Shown here: in pieces, positions 1 through 6,345 of the stretch | Numbering within the stretch: position 1 is the first letter of the stretch | Layout of the letters: each line of letters starts with the position of its first letter | Assembly: GCA_934409175.1 (NCBI GenBank) | Contig: CAKRVX010000083.1 | Span: 1 to 9,110, forward strand | DNA length: 9,110 bases | Source: an uncultured Blautia sp. | Lineage (GTDB): Bacteria; Bacillota; Clostridia; Lachnospirales; Lachnospiraceae | Direction of reading: 5' to 3' | Made by a program: the position numbers and the translations under genes | The notes under the pieces: generated by a model | What the model saw: only the letters and a program-made list of their open reading frames with translations | Told to the model about the DNA's origin: nothing | Databases searched by the model: none

Positions 1-24
1 TAAAATATAACAACTGTTGCATCC

Positions 25-70
25 AAAAACAAAAGGACGCATGAAAAAACTTTCGTTTTTTCACACGCCC
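25..70 (-). terminator. Strong intrinsic terminator after the cell-wall protein gene
   Basis: Read on the minus strand, a 16-pair stem with three G-T pairs (35-50 against 55-70) closes on a GAAA tetraloop and is followed by TTTTGTTTTT. It lies 17 bases past the stop of the gene ending at 88. A run of seven T at 71-77 on the plus strand means it could also stop transcription entering from the other side. Confidence 0.9.
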
Positions 71-87
71 TTTTTTTAGTATGCTCT

Positions 88-1056
88 TTATTTTACAAGT
101 ACCCGTCTGATGGGAGACAGTCCGTAAGATCCGTATGTAGCTCCGAAATATCTGTAATAGCCTTTGGCTTCTGAAAATAATGGGTCATATACCAGTCCAT
201 TAATCTCTGCCCAGCAATGTCCTGAATCATCCAGAAGATTTGTATCTACGCACACATAAACTTTTGTATAGCCTAATGCACGGGCCAGATATGCAAAAGA
301 GCATGCATCAGAGAAGCAATCTCCACCCTGTCCGCCTGTCTGGAAATAATCATTGGCATATAATGCCGGCCATGCTGTCTGATTTCGGAATATTCTTCGT
401 GTATTATAATAATGTCTGATTACCCAATCATAGCATGTCTGGAACTTCTCGCTTCTGGACATTGATGGCATAGTGATGGCCGATACGATTGCTTTTGCTC
501 TCTGCAGGGTTTCATATTCATACACCGACTGATTCATTTTCTTTTTACCACTTGCATAATACATGGTATTTCCCTTTTTCTGAGCCTGTATTCTGCCATC
601 ATTAGCACAGTAATATGTCGTTTTTCCATCTTTTACTGTGCCCGTCTTCATAATTCCATATTTATTAAAATAATAATATTTACCATCTATTCTTTGAACA
701 CCGATATATGCCTTTCCGCTTTTTGGTGAAAAATAATAACGATATGTTTTACCATTTCTCACTCCTTTTTTCCATCCGGTTTTCATATATCCTTTCGTGC
801 TTCCAAAATAATAATAGCAGCCACCAATCTTGTGTATTCCCTTAACCGTTACACCATCTTTGCCATAATATCTTTTCCTCGGCATTGTTCCATACCATCC
901 TCTTTTGGGCTTAGGTGTCGGTTTTACTGTTGGCTGCGGCTGAACTGGTGTCTCTATGATATCCGATCCCTGAGGCATTTCTGCCCCTGCTGCCGGTACC
1001 ACTCCCAGTGTAAGGCAGGCTGCACATATGGCAAACCATTTTGTAAACTTTTTCAT
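88..1056 (-). CDS. Secreted cell-wall-binding repeat protein with transglutaminase-like domain
   Basis: This 322-residue protein is predicted to be exported and held at the cell surface. Residues 1-25 form a signal peptide (KK start, hydrophobic core, AGA before a likely cut at 25/26). A proline-rich linker spans about 37-50. Residues 52-175 carry aromatic, glycine-rich repeats of the choline/cell-wall-binding type (GGCYYYFGSTKGYMKTGW, DGKYYYFNKYGIMKTG). Residues 180-322 resemble a transglutaminase/papain-like domain with a plausible triad: Cys247 in GGDCFSDA, His280 in GHCWAEI and Asp291 in VYDP. In such domains the triad supports cysteine peptidase or amide-transfer chemistry. The substrate cannot be told; peptidoglycan or a surface protein are guesses. 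The ATG follows AAAGGAGG, which directly abuts the stop of the upstream GIY-YIG gene 13 bases away, so the two are probably co-transcribed. Confidence 0.88.
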   Translation of the reverse strand: MKKFTKWFAICAACLTLGVVPAAGAEMPQGSDIIETPVQPQPTVKPTPKPKRGWYGTMPRKRYYGKDGVTVKGIHKIGGCYYYFGSTKGYMKTGWKKGVRNGKTYRYYFSPKSGKAYIGVQRIDGKYYYFNKYGIMKTGTVKDGKTTYYCANDGRIQAQKKGNTMYYASGKKKMNQSVYEYETLQRAKAIVSAITMPSMSRSEKFQTCYDWVIRHYYNTRRIFRNQTAWPALYANDYFQTGGQGGDCFSDACSFAYLARALGYTKVYVCVDTNLLDDSGHCWAEINGLVYDPLFSEAKGYYRYFGATYGSYGLSPIRRVLVK

Positions 1057-1069
1057 TTTTCTTCCTCCT

Positions 1070-1312
1070 TTAAAACTTTATCAACTCCAGTTTTTGATTT
1101 CTGGTAAGCTGCTTGATCTGATATTCCCGTTTCATAGCCTCTTCTTTTGTATCGAATCCTTCATAATATACCAGGCTTACAGGTCTTTTAGCCTTTGTAT
1201 ATTTTGCACCGTTTGTTCCTTCATTATGAGCCTTCAGACGCTTTTTCAGACAGTTTGTCCACCCTGTATAAAGTGTACCATCTGCACATCTCACTATATA
1301 AGTATAGTTCAT
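1070..1312 (-). CDS. Small GIY-YIG domain protein (UPF0213/YhbQ-like)
   Basis: This is an 80-residue single-domain GIY-YIG protein. The family fold cuts DNA in larger nucleases such as UvrC; the cellular role of stand-alone members of this size is poorly known. It begins MNYTYIVRCADGTLYTGWT, where YTY and YTG stand for the GIY and YIG motifs. The conserved basic stretch KKRLKAHN and the likely catalytic glutamate in MKREYQIKQL follow, so the fold looks intact and possibly active. I chose the ATG at 1312 because GGAG lies six bases upstream and family members start just before the first tyrosine motif. A longer in-frame reading from 1372 would add 20 unrelated residues and overlap a palindrome. 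The gene is followed after 13 bases by the cell-wall protein gene. Confidence 0.85.
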   Translation of the reverse strand: MNYTYIVRCADGTLYTGWTNCLKKRLKAHNEGTNGAKYTKAKRPVSLVYYEGFDTKEEAMKREYQIKQLTRNQKLELIKF

Positions 1313-1341
1313 TTCCATCTCCATATGAATCAATATGTAAA

Positions 1342-1374
1342 GGATAATCGTATATGAATCATATACGATCATCC
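1342..1374. promoter_or_regulatory. 33-base near-perfect palindrome upstream of the GIY-YIG gene
   Basis: The dyad is centred on base 1358. Arms of 11 bases (1347-1357 and 1359-1369) are perfect, one mismatched pair follows, then GGAT (1342-1345) matches ATCC (1371-1374). With a one-base centre and no T run it is more like a binding site than a terminator. It lies 30-62 bases upstream of the chosen GIY-YIG start. A role as operator is inference. Confidence 0.55.
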
Positions 1375-1427
1375 GGATAACTTATTTCTATAATGAACAG
1401 TCGGTACAAGACTTGTATTTCACCCGG

Positions 1428-1453
1428 ACATATAAGCGCTTACTCTTATATGT
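1428..1453. repeat. Inverted repeat with an inner LacI-type palindrome
   Basis: Nine-base arms ACATATAAG (1428-1436) and CTTATATGT (1445-1453) are perfectly complementary around an eight-base loop. Overlapping the left arm and loop is the perfect palindrome TAAGCGCTTA (1433-1442), whose CG centre resembles LacI-family operators. A further small dyad, TACAAG-A-CTTGTA, lies at 1405-1417. The site sits between the scrB terminator and the GIY-YIG gene. Its function is unknown. Confidence 0.4.
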
Positions 1454-1454
1454 G

Positions 1455-1504
1455 AAAAAAGCAGGCAGGGAAACCGACTGCGAATTTGCTTTCCCACCTG
1501 CTTT
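1455..1504 (-). terminator. Intrinsic terminator of the scrAB operon
   Basis: On the minus strand the stem AAAGCAGG plus GGGAAA pairs with TTTCCC plus CCTGCTTT. There is a small internal mismatch and a 16-base loop, and the run of T (1455-1460) follows. It lies 17 bases past the scrB stop codon. Confidence 0.82.
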
Positions 1505-1521
1505 ATTATACGAAAATTTTT

Positions 1522-2961
1522 TTATTTTGTGAATAACATTTTGTTAAGACTCCATATATTTCCCTTAAACTCTCCGCCACTGATTTTCAGACGTAGATTT
1601 TCACATTGCGGATAATATCTGGTTGAAAATACAGTTTCTCCATCATTCAGATAAATTTCAACTGCCGATGTATCCAGTAACATTCGAAAATTTTTAAGCA
1701 TCTCCACTTTTGCTTTTCGAACAGTTCTTCCTGCACCTGTATTTCCATGAAATTCAATTTGAGCTGTTCTCTCCTGATATCTGAATATCAGCATACCACC
1801 CAGCATTACCTGAAAACAGCCATTTTTAAGTTCTATTTCATCCAGGATCAGATCTGCACCTTCTTCATGTCCCATACAAAGTTCCATTATACCACTTTCA
1901 TCTTTCAGAATAGTTCTGTCTCTGCGGAGCCCCTCTATTTCTTTTACCGGATACTGAAGGATTTTTCCATCTCTTTGCAACAACTCTCTTGGTACAGTCA
2001 GACAGTGCTGCCATCCCTCTTCAATCGTGAGATTTGTATATTCATCATCTGCATCCGGCATTCCCATCCAGCCAATGAGAATACGTCTTCCGTTTCCGTC
2101 TGTAAAAGTCTGCGGTGCATAAAAATCAAATCCCATATCCCATTCCCGAAATTCCTGTATTTCCACAGAACCGTCTTTCTTTATTGGAAAATATCCTGAC
2201 TGATAGATATTCTGAAATCTGTATTCCTCTCGCTTCAGTCCCTGGGGTGAAACTGAAAGAAACTTCTGTCCATTCAGTTCAAAATAGTCTGGACATTCCC
2301 ACATATATCCAAATGCTTCCGGTGTAGTAAGCGTTCCTGTCAGATTCCAGTTCTTTAAATCTTCTGATTCATAAAATAACACCGAACCTTTATCTTCTTT
2401 TAATCTTCCTCCCAGAACCATTCTGTACTTTTCTTTATCCTTCCACACTTTTGGATCACGGATATGACAGGTATAATTTTCTGGATACTGTTCAAAAGAA
2501 ACAGCTGTTTCTTTATTGCTGAAGTGAATTCCATCCTCACTTACCACATGAATAGTACTGGTTTCTCTTCCTTCATTAATATAATCATAATCTCCGTCTA
2601 TCTTTACATTTCCTGTAAAAAAAATATGCAGCTTATCATCCTCAACCAATGCTGATCCAGAATAAACGCCATGACAATCACAGGGAGAATCGGGATAGAG
2701 AGCTACTCCTTCATATTTCCAGCTGATCAGATTCTCACTTGTATAGTGTCCCCAAAACTTCAACCCACCTTTTACTTCAAAGGGAGCATACTGAAAAAAC
2801 ACATGATATTTTCCTTTAAACCAGCATAATCCATTGGGATCATTCAACCATCCCACCGGTGGCATCAGGTGATATCCCAGTCTGTATCTACCTGACGCCA
2901 TGTCCGTTTTATTTTCCAGTTCAGATACATTTTTTTTCAGAACTTTCGTTAAAGTACTCAT
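1522..2961 (-). CDS. scrB: Sucrose-6-phosphate hydrolase (GH32)
   Basis: This cytoplasmic 479-residue enzyme hydrolyses sucrose-6-phosphate to glucose-6-phosphate and fructose. All GH32 signatures are visible. WLNDPNG (38-44) has the nucleophile Asp41, YSGSA spans 100-104, RDP (168-170) has the transition-state stabiliser Asp169, and ECPD (222-225) has the acid/base Glu222. The five-bladed propeller is followed by the usual C-terminal beta-sandwich from about residue 340. The length is normal for bacterial sucrose-6-phosphate hydrolases and there is no signal peptide. Its ATG overlaps the scrA stop as TAATG, with GGAG 11 bases upstream inside scrA, so translation is probably coupled. Other GH32 enzymes act on fructans, but the adjoining PTS gene argues for the phosphorylated substrate. 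The symbol sacA is also used for this gene. Confidence 0.95.
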   Translation of the reverse strand: MSTLTKVLKKNVSELENKTDMASGRYRLGYHLMPPVGWLNDPNGLCWFKGKYHVFFQYAPFEVKGGLKFWGHYTSENLISWKYEGVALYPDSPCDCHGVYSGSALVEDDKLHIFFTGNVKIDGDYDYINEGRETSTIHVVSEDGIHFSNKETAVSFEQYPENYTCHIRDPKVWKDKEKYRMVLGGRLKEDKGSVLFYESEDLKNWNLTGTLTTPEAFGYMWECPDYFELNGQKFLSVSPQGLKREEYRFQNIYQSGYFPIKKDGSVEIQEFREWDMGFDFYAPQTFTDGNGRRILIGWMGMPDADDEYTNLTIEEGWQHCLTVPRELLQRDGKILQYPVKEIEGLRRDRTILKDESGIMELCMGHEEGADLILDEIELKNGCFQVMLGGMLIFRYQERTAQIEFHGNTGAGRTVRKAKVEMLKNFRMLLDTSAVEIYLNDGETVFSTRYYPQCENLRLKISGGEFKGNIWSLNKMLFTK

Positions 2962-4880
2962 TATTCTACAATCTCCAATACTTTATCTCCGCACTCTGTA
3001 ACACCTTCATGAACGACTTTTACATCCTTATAGTCATCTGAATTTGTTACAATAAGCGGTGTTGTCACATCATATCCCGCTTCTTTGATCTTATCCATAT
3101 CAAAAGAAATAAGCAGCTGACCTTTTTTCACATGATCACCATCTTTTACATGAGCTGTATAATATTTTCCACCAAGTTCAACAGTATTTACACCAATATG
3201 GATCAGAAGTTCCATTCCACTTTCTGTGCTTAAACCAACTGCATGCTTTGTGTCAAAAACAGTTTCTACGTCAGCATCACAGGGAGCTACAACTTCCCCT
3301 TTCTCCGGAATCACAGCAATTCCTTTTCCAAGCACTTCAGAAGCAAATGTAGGATCATTAACCTTAGAAAGAGGAATTGCAGCCCCTTTCAGCGGACTGT
3401 AAAGAATATTTTCCTTAGATGTGCTCTCTTCTTCTGATAATATTTTATGTTCCACATCCACTGCTTCATCTTTCATTTTTGAAGATTCGGCCACTGCTTC
3501 CTCATCTCTGTATCCAAATAACCATGTCAGCACAAATGCTACCCCAAATGCAATAATGAACATCACAATATAAGAAATCGGGTTATTCAGACAGAGCAGT
3601 ATACCGAAGATTCCGGTAACACCTGTTCCAGTTGCCCCCAGTCCTGCAATAGAAGCAAACAATGCACCTGCTGCGCCACCAATACAGCCCATTACAAACG
3701 GTTTTCCAAAACGAAGATTTACACCAAAAATAGCAGGTTCCGTAATACCCATACATGCACTTAATGCAGATGGGACAGCCATTGACTTGATCTTCTGGTC
3801 TCTGGATTTCAACGCTACAGCAAGTGCGGCACCACCCTGAGCAATATTTGCAGCAGATGCCAGTGGAAGCCAATATGTCATTCCAAATTTAGAAATCTGT
3901 CCCAGGTCTATAATTGTATACATGTGATGAACGCCAGCTACAACAGTAGGCGCATAAAAAGCACCCATAATACAGCTTCCGATACCAAACGGCAATGCAA
4001 TCAGCCACTGAATACCGTTCAGAAGCCCATTCTCCACAGCCACAAAAATAGGTCCGATAATTGATAATGTCAGATAACCTGTTACAAAGACACTGACAAG
4101 AGGAGTTACAAATAAGTCAAACATGGCAGGCACGATCTTATGAAGTTTCTTCTCTATCTGAGCCAATACCCATACTGCAATGATAACTGGGATAACATGT
4201 CCCTGATAACCAACCATATCAATAGAATACAGTCCAAACCAGACTTTCTGCGTAGCCTTCACACCCTCTGTAGCTACTGTCCATGCATTCTGCAGATTCG
4301 GATGAATCATGATCATACCAATGACAGCACCCAGATACGGATTTGCACCAAATACCTTCGCCCCACTGTAAGCAATCAGTATCGGCAGGAATGTATAGGC
4401 CGTATTACTGAAAAGCTGTGCAAATGTATAAAGCGAACCACTTGTGTCAATATTCAGAAATCCGTTGTTCACCATGAAATTCAGAGCTTCCATAATACCC
4501 ATCAGAAATCCGCTGGCTACAATGGCCGGAATAATAGGTACAAAAATATCCCCAAGTGTTTTAATCAGTCTCTGCACCGGATTAGCCCTGGATGCGGCCA
4601 CTTTCTTCAGTTCTTCTTTGGTGCTTTCACTGACTCCGGCAATCTGGATAAATTCATCATAAACTTTATTTACCACTCCTGTTCCCAGAATAATCTGCAT
4701 CTGTCCCTGTGCAAAGAAAACACCCTTTACTCCTTCAATATTTTCCACATATTCCTTGTCTGCCTTCGCATTATCTGCAATAACAAGACGAAGACGGGTC
4801 GCACAATGAGCTGCGGAAATAATATTCTCTTTTTTCCCAATGTGATCATAAATTTCCTGGGCTGTCTTCCTGTAATCCAT
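2961..4880 (-). CDS. scrA: Sucrose-type PTS transporter, fused IIB-IIC-IIA
   Basis: This 639-residue membrane permease of the glucose/sucrose/beta-glucoside PTS family imports sucrose and phosphorylates it at the expense of phospho-HPr. The IIB domain (about 1-85) carries the phospho-cysteine Cys26 in HCATRLRL. The IIC domain (about 105-455) has many hydrophobic segments and the GITEPAIFGVNLR loop (378-390) involved in sugar recognition. An acidic linker (about 458-490) leads to the IIA domain (about 505-639), with His546 (KHAVG) and the phospho-histidine His561 (LLIHIGVNTVEL). Having its own IIA means no separate protein is needed. The start at 4880 has AGGAGG five bases upstream; an in-frame ATG at 4925 lacks such a site and would add 15 non-family residues. 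A beta-glucoside or trehalose substrate is possible from the family alone, but the overlapping scrB points to sucrose. Confidence 0.92.
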   Translation of the reverse strand: MDYRKTAQEIYDHIGKKENIISAAHCATRLRLVIADNAKADKEYVENIEGVKGVFFAQGQMQIILGTGVVNKVYDEFIQIAGVSESTKEELKKVAASRANPVQRLIKTLGDIFVPIIPAIVASGFLMGIMEALNFMVNNGFLNIDTSGSLYTFAQLFSNTAYTFLPILIAYSGAKVFGANPYLGAVIGMIMIHPNLQNAWTVATEGVKATQKVWFGLYSIDMVGYQGHVIPVIIAVWVLAQIEKKLHKIVPAMFDLFVTPLVSVFVTGYLTLSIIGPIFVAVENGLLNGIQWLIALPFGIGSCIMGAFYAPTVVAGVHHMYTIIDLGQISKFGMTYWLPLASAANIAQGGAALAVALKSRDQKIKSMAVPSALSACMGITEPAIFGVNLRFGKPFVMGCIGGAAGALFASIAGLGATGTGVTGIFGILLCLNNPISYIVMFIIAFGVAFVLTWLFGYRDEEAVAESSKMKDEAVDVEHKILSEEESTSKENILYSPLKGAAIPLSKVNDPTFASEVLGKGIAVIPEKGEVVAPCDADVETVFDTKHAVGLSTESGMELLIHIGVNTVELGGKYYTAHVKDGDHVKKGQLLISFDMDKIKEAGYDVTTPLIVTNSDDYKDVKVVHEGVTECGDKVLEIVE

Positions 4881-4885
4881 AATGT

Positions 4886-4891
4886 CCTCCT
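4886..4891 (-). promoter_or_regulatory. Ribosome binding site that fixes the scrA start
   Basis: AGGAGG stands five bases before the ATG at 4880 and gives the start that matches where the IIB domain begins (MDYRKTAQEI). The more upstream in-frame ATG codons at 4925 and 4913 are preceded only by A/T-rich sequence. Confidence 0.85.
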
Positions 4892-4898
4892 TCTTTTG

Positions 4899-4912
4899 CG
4901 TTATCGTTCCCA
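4899..4912 (-). promoter_or_regulatory. LacI/CcpA-type operator-like site in the scrA leader
   Basis: On the minus strand TGGGAACGATAACG departs at one position from the general CcpA/LacI-family consensus TGNNARCGNWWWCA. It shares GAACGAT with the site at 4965-4978, and the two centres are 66 bases apart. It lies in the untranslated leader, seven bases from the ribosome site. ScrR or CcpA could bind; which one cannot be told. Confidence 0.55.
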
Positions 4913-4964
4913 TACAAATATACATTTATTTTAATTATATATATTATTTATTTATATTATTGTA

Positions 4965-4978
4965 TGGAATCGTTCTCA
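4965..4978 (-). promoter_or_regulatory. Operator-like site just downstream of the scrA promoter
   Basis: On the minus strand TGAGAACGATTCCA departs at one position from TGNNARCGNWWWCA, and its flanks extend the dyad to TAT...ATA. It starts 12 bases past the -10 element, so it would cover about +6 to +19. That is a classic place for repression by a LacI-family protein such as the adjacent ScrR. Between this site and the one at 4899 lies a 38-base stretch (4924-4961) made only of A and T. Confidence 0.65.
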
Positions 4979-4990
4979 TATATTGTTTTC

Positions 4991-5019
4991 ATTATATCCA
5001 TACAGTTTTTATTTGTAAA
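4991..5019 (-). promoter_or_regulatory. Vegetative promoter of scrAB
   Basis: On the minus strand TTTACA (5014-5019) and TATAAT (4991-4996) are separated by exactly 17 bases, which is near the housekeeping sigma consensus. The start of transcription should fall near 4984, giving a leader of roughly 100 bases. A small dyad ATATGTAACATAT (5019-5031) adjoins the -35 element; its meaning is unknown. Confidence 0.75.
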
Positions 5020-5133
5020 TATGTAACATATCACAAATATTCTTTTCTGAATTTGTCGAAATTACACAACGCCTGATTTATTAACCAAATCAAGTAAGTC
5101 TCCTGCTTCAATTCCGAATATCCGCTTAACTAC

Positions 5134-5168
5134 AAAAAGAGCAGTTAACCAATGTAACTGCCCTTTTT
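5134..5168 (-). terminator. Terminator between scrR and scrA
   Basis: A stem of about 14 pairs (AAAAAGGGCAGTTA against TAACTGCTCTTTTT on the minus strand, one G-T pair) closes on a short loop and ends in T. It lies 10 bases past the scrR stop and looks able to work in both directions. It separates scrR from scrAB, so scrAB should depend mainly on its own promoter. Confidence 0.82.
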
Positions 5169-5178
5169 AATCCACTTA

Positions 5179-6174
5179 CTATTTCTCATTTTCTCTGTGT
5201 GAACCTCTCAATACCAGTTCACACCCCATTTTAATTTCCTTACAAACACCGCCATTTCCCGATTCCATTAGACTGATAAGCATCTCAGCCGCCTCCATAC
5301 CACTGGTTTTATAATAAAAATGAACCGTGGTAAGTTTGGGTTCTACGATTTTTCCAAGTGGACTGTCACCTACTCCGGCAATCTGCACATCCTGGGGAAT
5401 TCTGTACCCATTTTCTTTCAACCATGTCATTGCACCTGCAGCCATTGTATCTGTAGCACAGATCAATGTATCTACATCCGGCTGTTCCTGAAATAATTCC
5501 CTTGCAGCCTCATAACCGGATTCTAAAGTAAAATCCCCTGTTTTCACACATTCAGGACGCAGTTCCCTGCCAAATCTCACAAGAGTATCTTCTACCCCAG
5601 CCTTCCTTCGCTGACCTACAGCCTCATCTTTATCAGTAACTGTAATATATCCAAATTTGTGTCCGGTATAAGCCATCCGTTCTGTGATCCTGCCTGCCGC
5701 TTTATAATCATCCTGAAAAATACATGGATACCCTTCCAGAAGCTGTCCAAGGATTACTACCGGTACTTTACATTCTTTCAACAGCTTTTTATGTCGACGG
5801 GTCAGTATAGTCGCAATAAAAATCACACCATCTACCTGATTGTCTTTAAAAAGCGAAATATATTTAAGTTCTTCCTCAATATCATTATTTGTATTTGCAA
5901 GAATGATCTGATAGCCTTTTTTAGCAAGAACGTCGCTGATTCCCGCAACTTCTCTGCTTATCGTATTGGAATTGATCTTTGGCAAAATCACGCCCACCAG
6001 TCTGGTCCTTTTAGTCCTAAGCATCTGTGCCTGTGAAGACGGCTGATAGCCTGTTTCTTCTATGACACGACGGATAACTGCCCTTTTTTCCTCACTAACA
6101 TAACCATTATTTAAATATCTGGATACAGTAGCTCTGGACACTCCTGCCAATCTGGCAATTTCGTTTATATTCAT
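5179..6174 (-). CDS. scrR: LacI-family repressor, probable sucrose regulator
   Basis: This 331-residue DNA-binding protein has the standard LacI layout. The N-terminal helix-turn-helix IARLAGVSRATVSRYLNN (6-23) is followed by a hinge region with QAQMLRT (48-54). A sugar-binding domain of periplasmic-binding-protein type runs from about residue 58 to the end (RLVGVILPKINSNT, then ICATDTMAAGAMTWLKENG and VQIAGVGDSPLGKIVEPKLTTV). The length is typical. The ATG is preceded by GAGGAG at a good distance. It is divided from scrA by a terminator but lies directly upstream on the same strand, and operator-like sites stand at both promoters. The likely role is repression of scrAB and of itself, relieved by a sucrose-derived ligand. 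The exact ligand is an inference from context, since LacI sequences alone do not reveal it. Confidence 0.88.
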   Translation of the reverse strand: MNINEIARLAGVSRATVSRYLNNGYVSEEKRAVIRRVIEETGYQPSSQAQMLRTKRTRLVGVILPKINSNTISREVAGISDVLAKKGYQIILANTNNDIEEELKYISLFKDNQVDGVIFIATILTRRHKKLLKECKVPVVILGQLLEGYPCIFQDDYKAAGRITERMAYTGHKFGYITVTDKDEAVGQRRKAGVEDTLVRFGRELRPECVKTGDFTLESGYEAARELFQEQPDVDTLICATDTMAAGAMTWLKENGYRIPQDVQIAGVGDSPLGKIVEPKLTTVHFYYKTSGMEAAEMLISLMESGNGGVCKEIKMGCELVLRGSHRENEK

Positions 6175-6232
6175 GTAAAACTCCTCTTTTGTTGCATTTT
6201 CTCACCTTAACTTATCCAAACCTTTATGTTTT

Positions 6233-6262
6233 ATTATACAACAGTTCCACTTTCCATTGCAA
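6233..6262 (-). promoter_or_regulatory. Promoter of scrR
   Basis: On the minus strand TTGCAA (6257-6262) and a perfect TATAAT (6233-6238) are 18 bases apart, about 60 bases upstream of the scrR start codon. The -35 element overlaps the operator-like site at 6258-6271. Confidence 0.7.
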
Positions 6263-6271
6263 ACGAAATAA
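6258..6271 (+). promoter_or_regulatory. Operator-like site over the scrR -35 element
   Basis: TGCAAACGAAATAA departs at one position from TGNNARCGNWWWCA. It covers five bases of the scrR -35 element, where binding would block RNA polymerase, so it fits self-repression by ScrR or catabolite control by CcpA. It also overlaps the T-rich tail and stem foot of the terminator at 6269-6301, which makes chance resemblance possible. Confidence 0.5.
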
Positions 6272-6301
6272 GAGCTGAACCTTTTCAAGATTCAGCTCTT
6301 A
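6269..6301 (-). terminator. Terminator of the spoIID-spoIIQ unit
   Basis: Eleven perfect pairs (TAAGAGCTGAA against TTCAGCTCTTA) around an 11-base loop are followed on the minus strand by TTTCGTTT. It lies 42 bases past the stop of the spoIIQ-like gene and immediately before the scrR promoter. Confidence 0.8.
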
Positions 6302-6319
6302 TATTATTGTGTTAGTTTC

Positions 6320-6345
6320 TAATGGTATTCTTTTATGGTATTCTT
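6320..6345. repeat. 13-base tandem duplication at the end of the spoIIQ-like gene
   Basis: TAATGGTATTCTT (6320-6332) and TTATGGTATTCTT (6333-6345) are adjacent copies differing at one base. The second copy reaches into the stop codon of the spoIIQ-like gene. It looks like a small slippage event. Confidence 0.75.

Noticed and set aside
832..1357. Plus-strand open frames of 91 and 109 codons over the cell-wall and GIY-YIG genes
   Set aside because: They are antisense to two well-supported genes, have no recognisable domains and have the composition expected of a complementary-strand shadow.
1313..1372. Upstream start adding 20 residues to the GIY-YIG protein
   Set aside because: There is no ribosome site, the extra residues do not fit the family, and they overlap the palindrome at 1342-1374.
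3583..3873. 96-codon minus-strand frame within scrA
   Set aside because: It is a shifted reading of the IIC coding region; the Cys/Trp-rich product is a typical shadow of a membrane protein gene.
4140..4934. Plus-strand open frame of 264 codons antisense to scrA
   Set aside because: It lies wholly over scrA, whose frame has full family motifs. The translation is Cys/His/Asn-rich without domains, and no ribosome site is evident.
4920..5060. BglG/LicT-type antiterminator (RAT) control of scrA
   Set aside because: I see no terminator hairpin with a RAT-like overlap in the scrA leader; operator-like sites and an adjacent LacI regulator explain control better.
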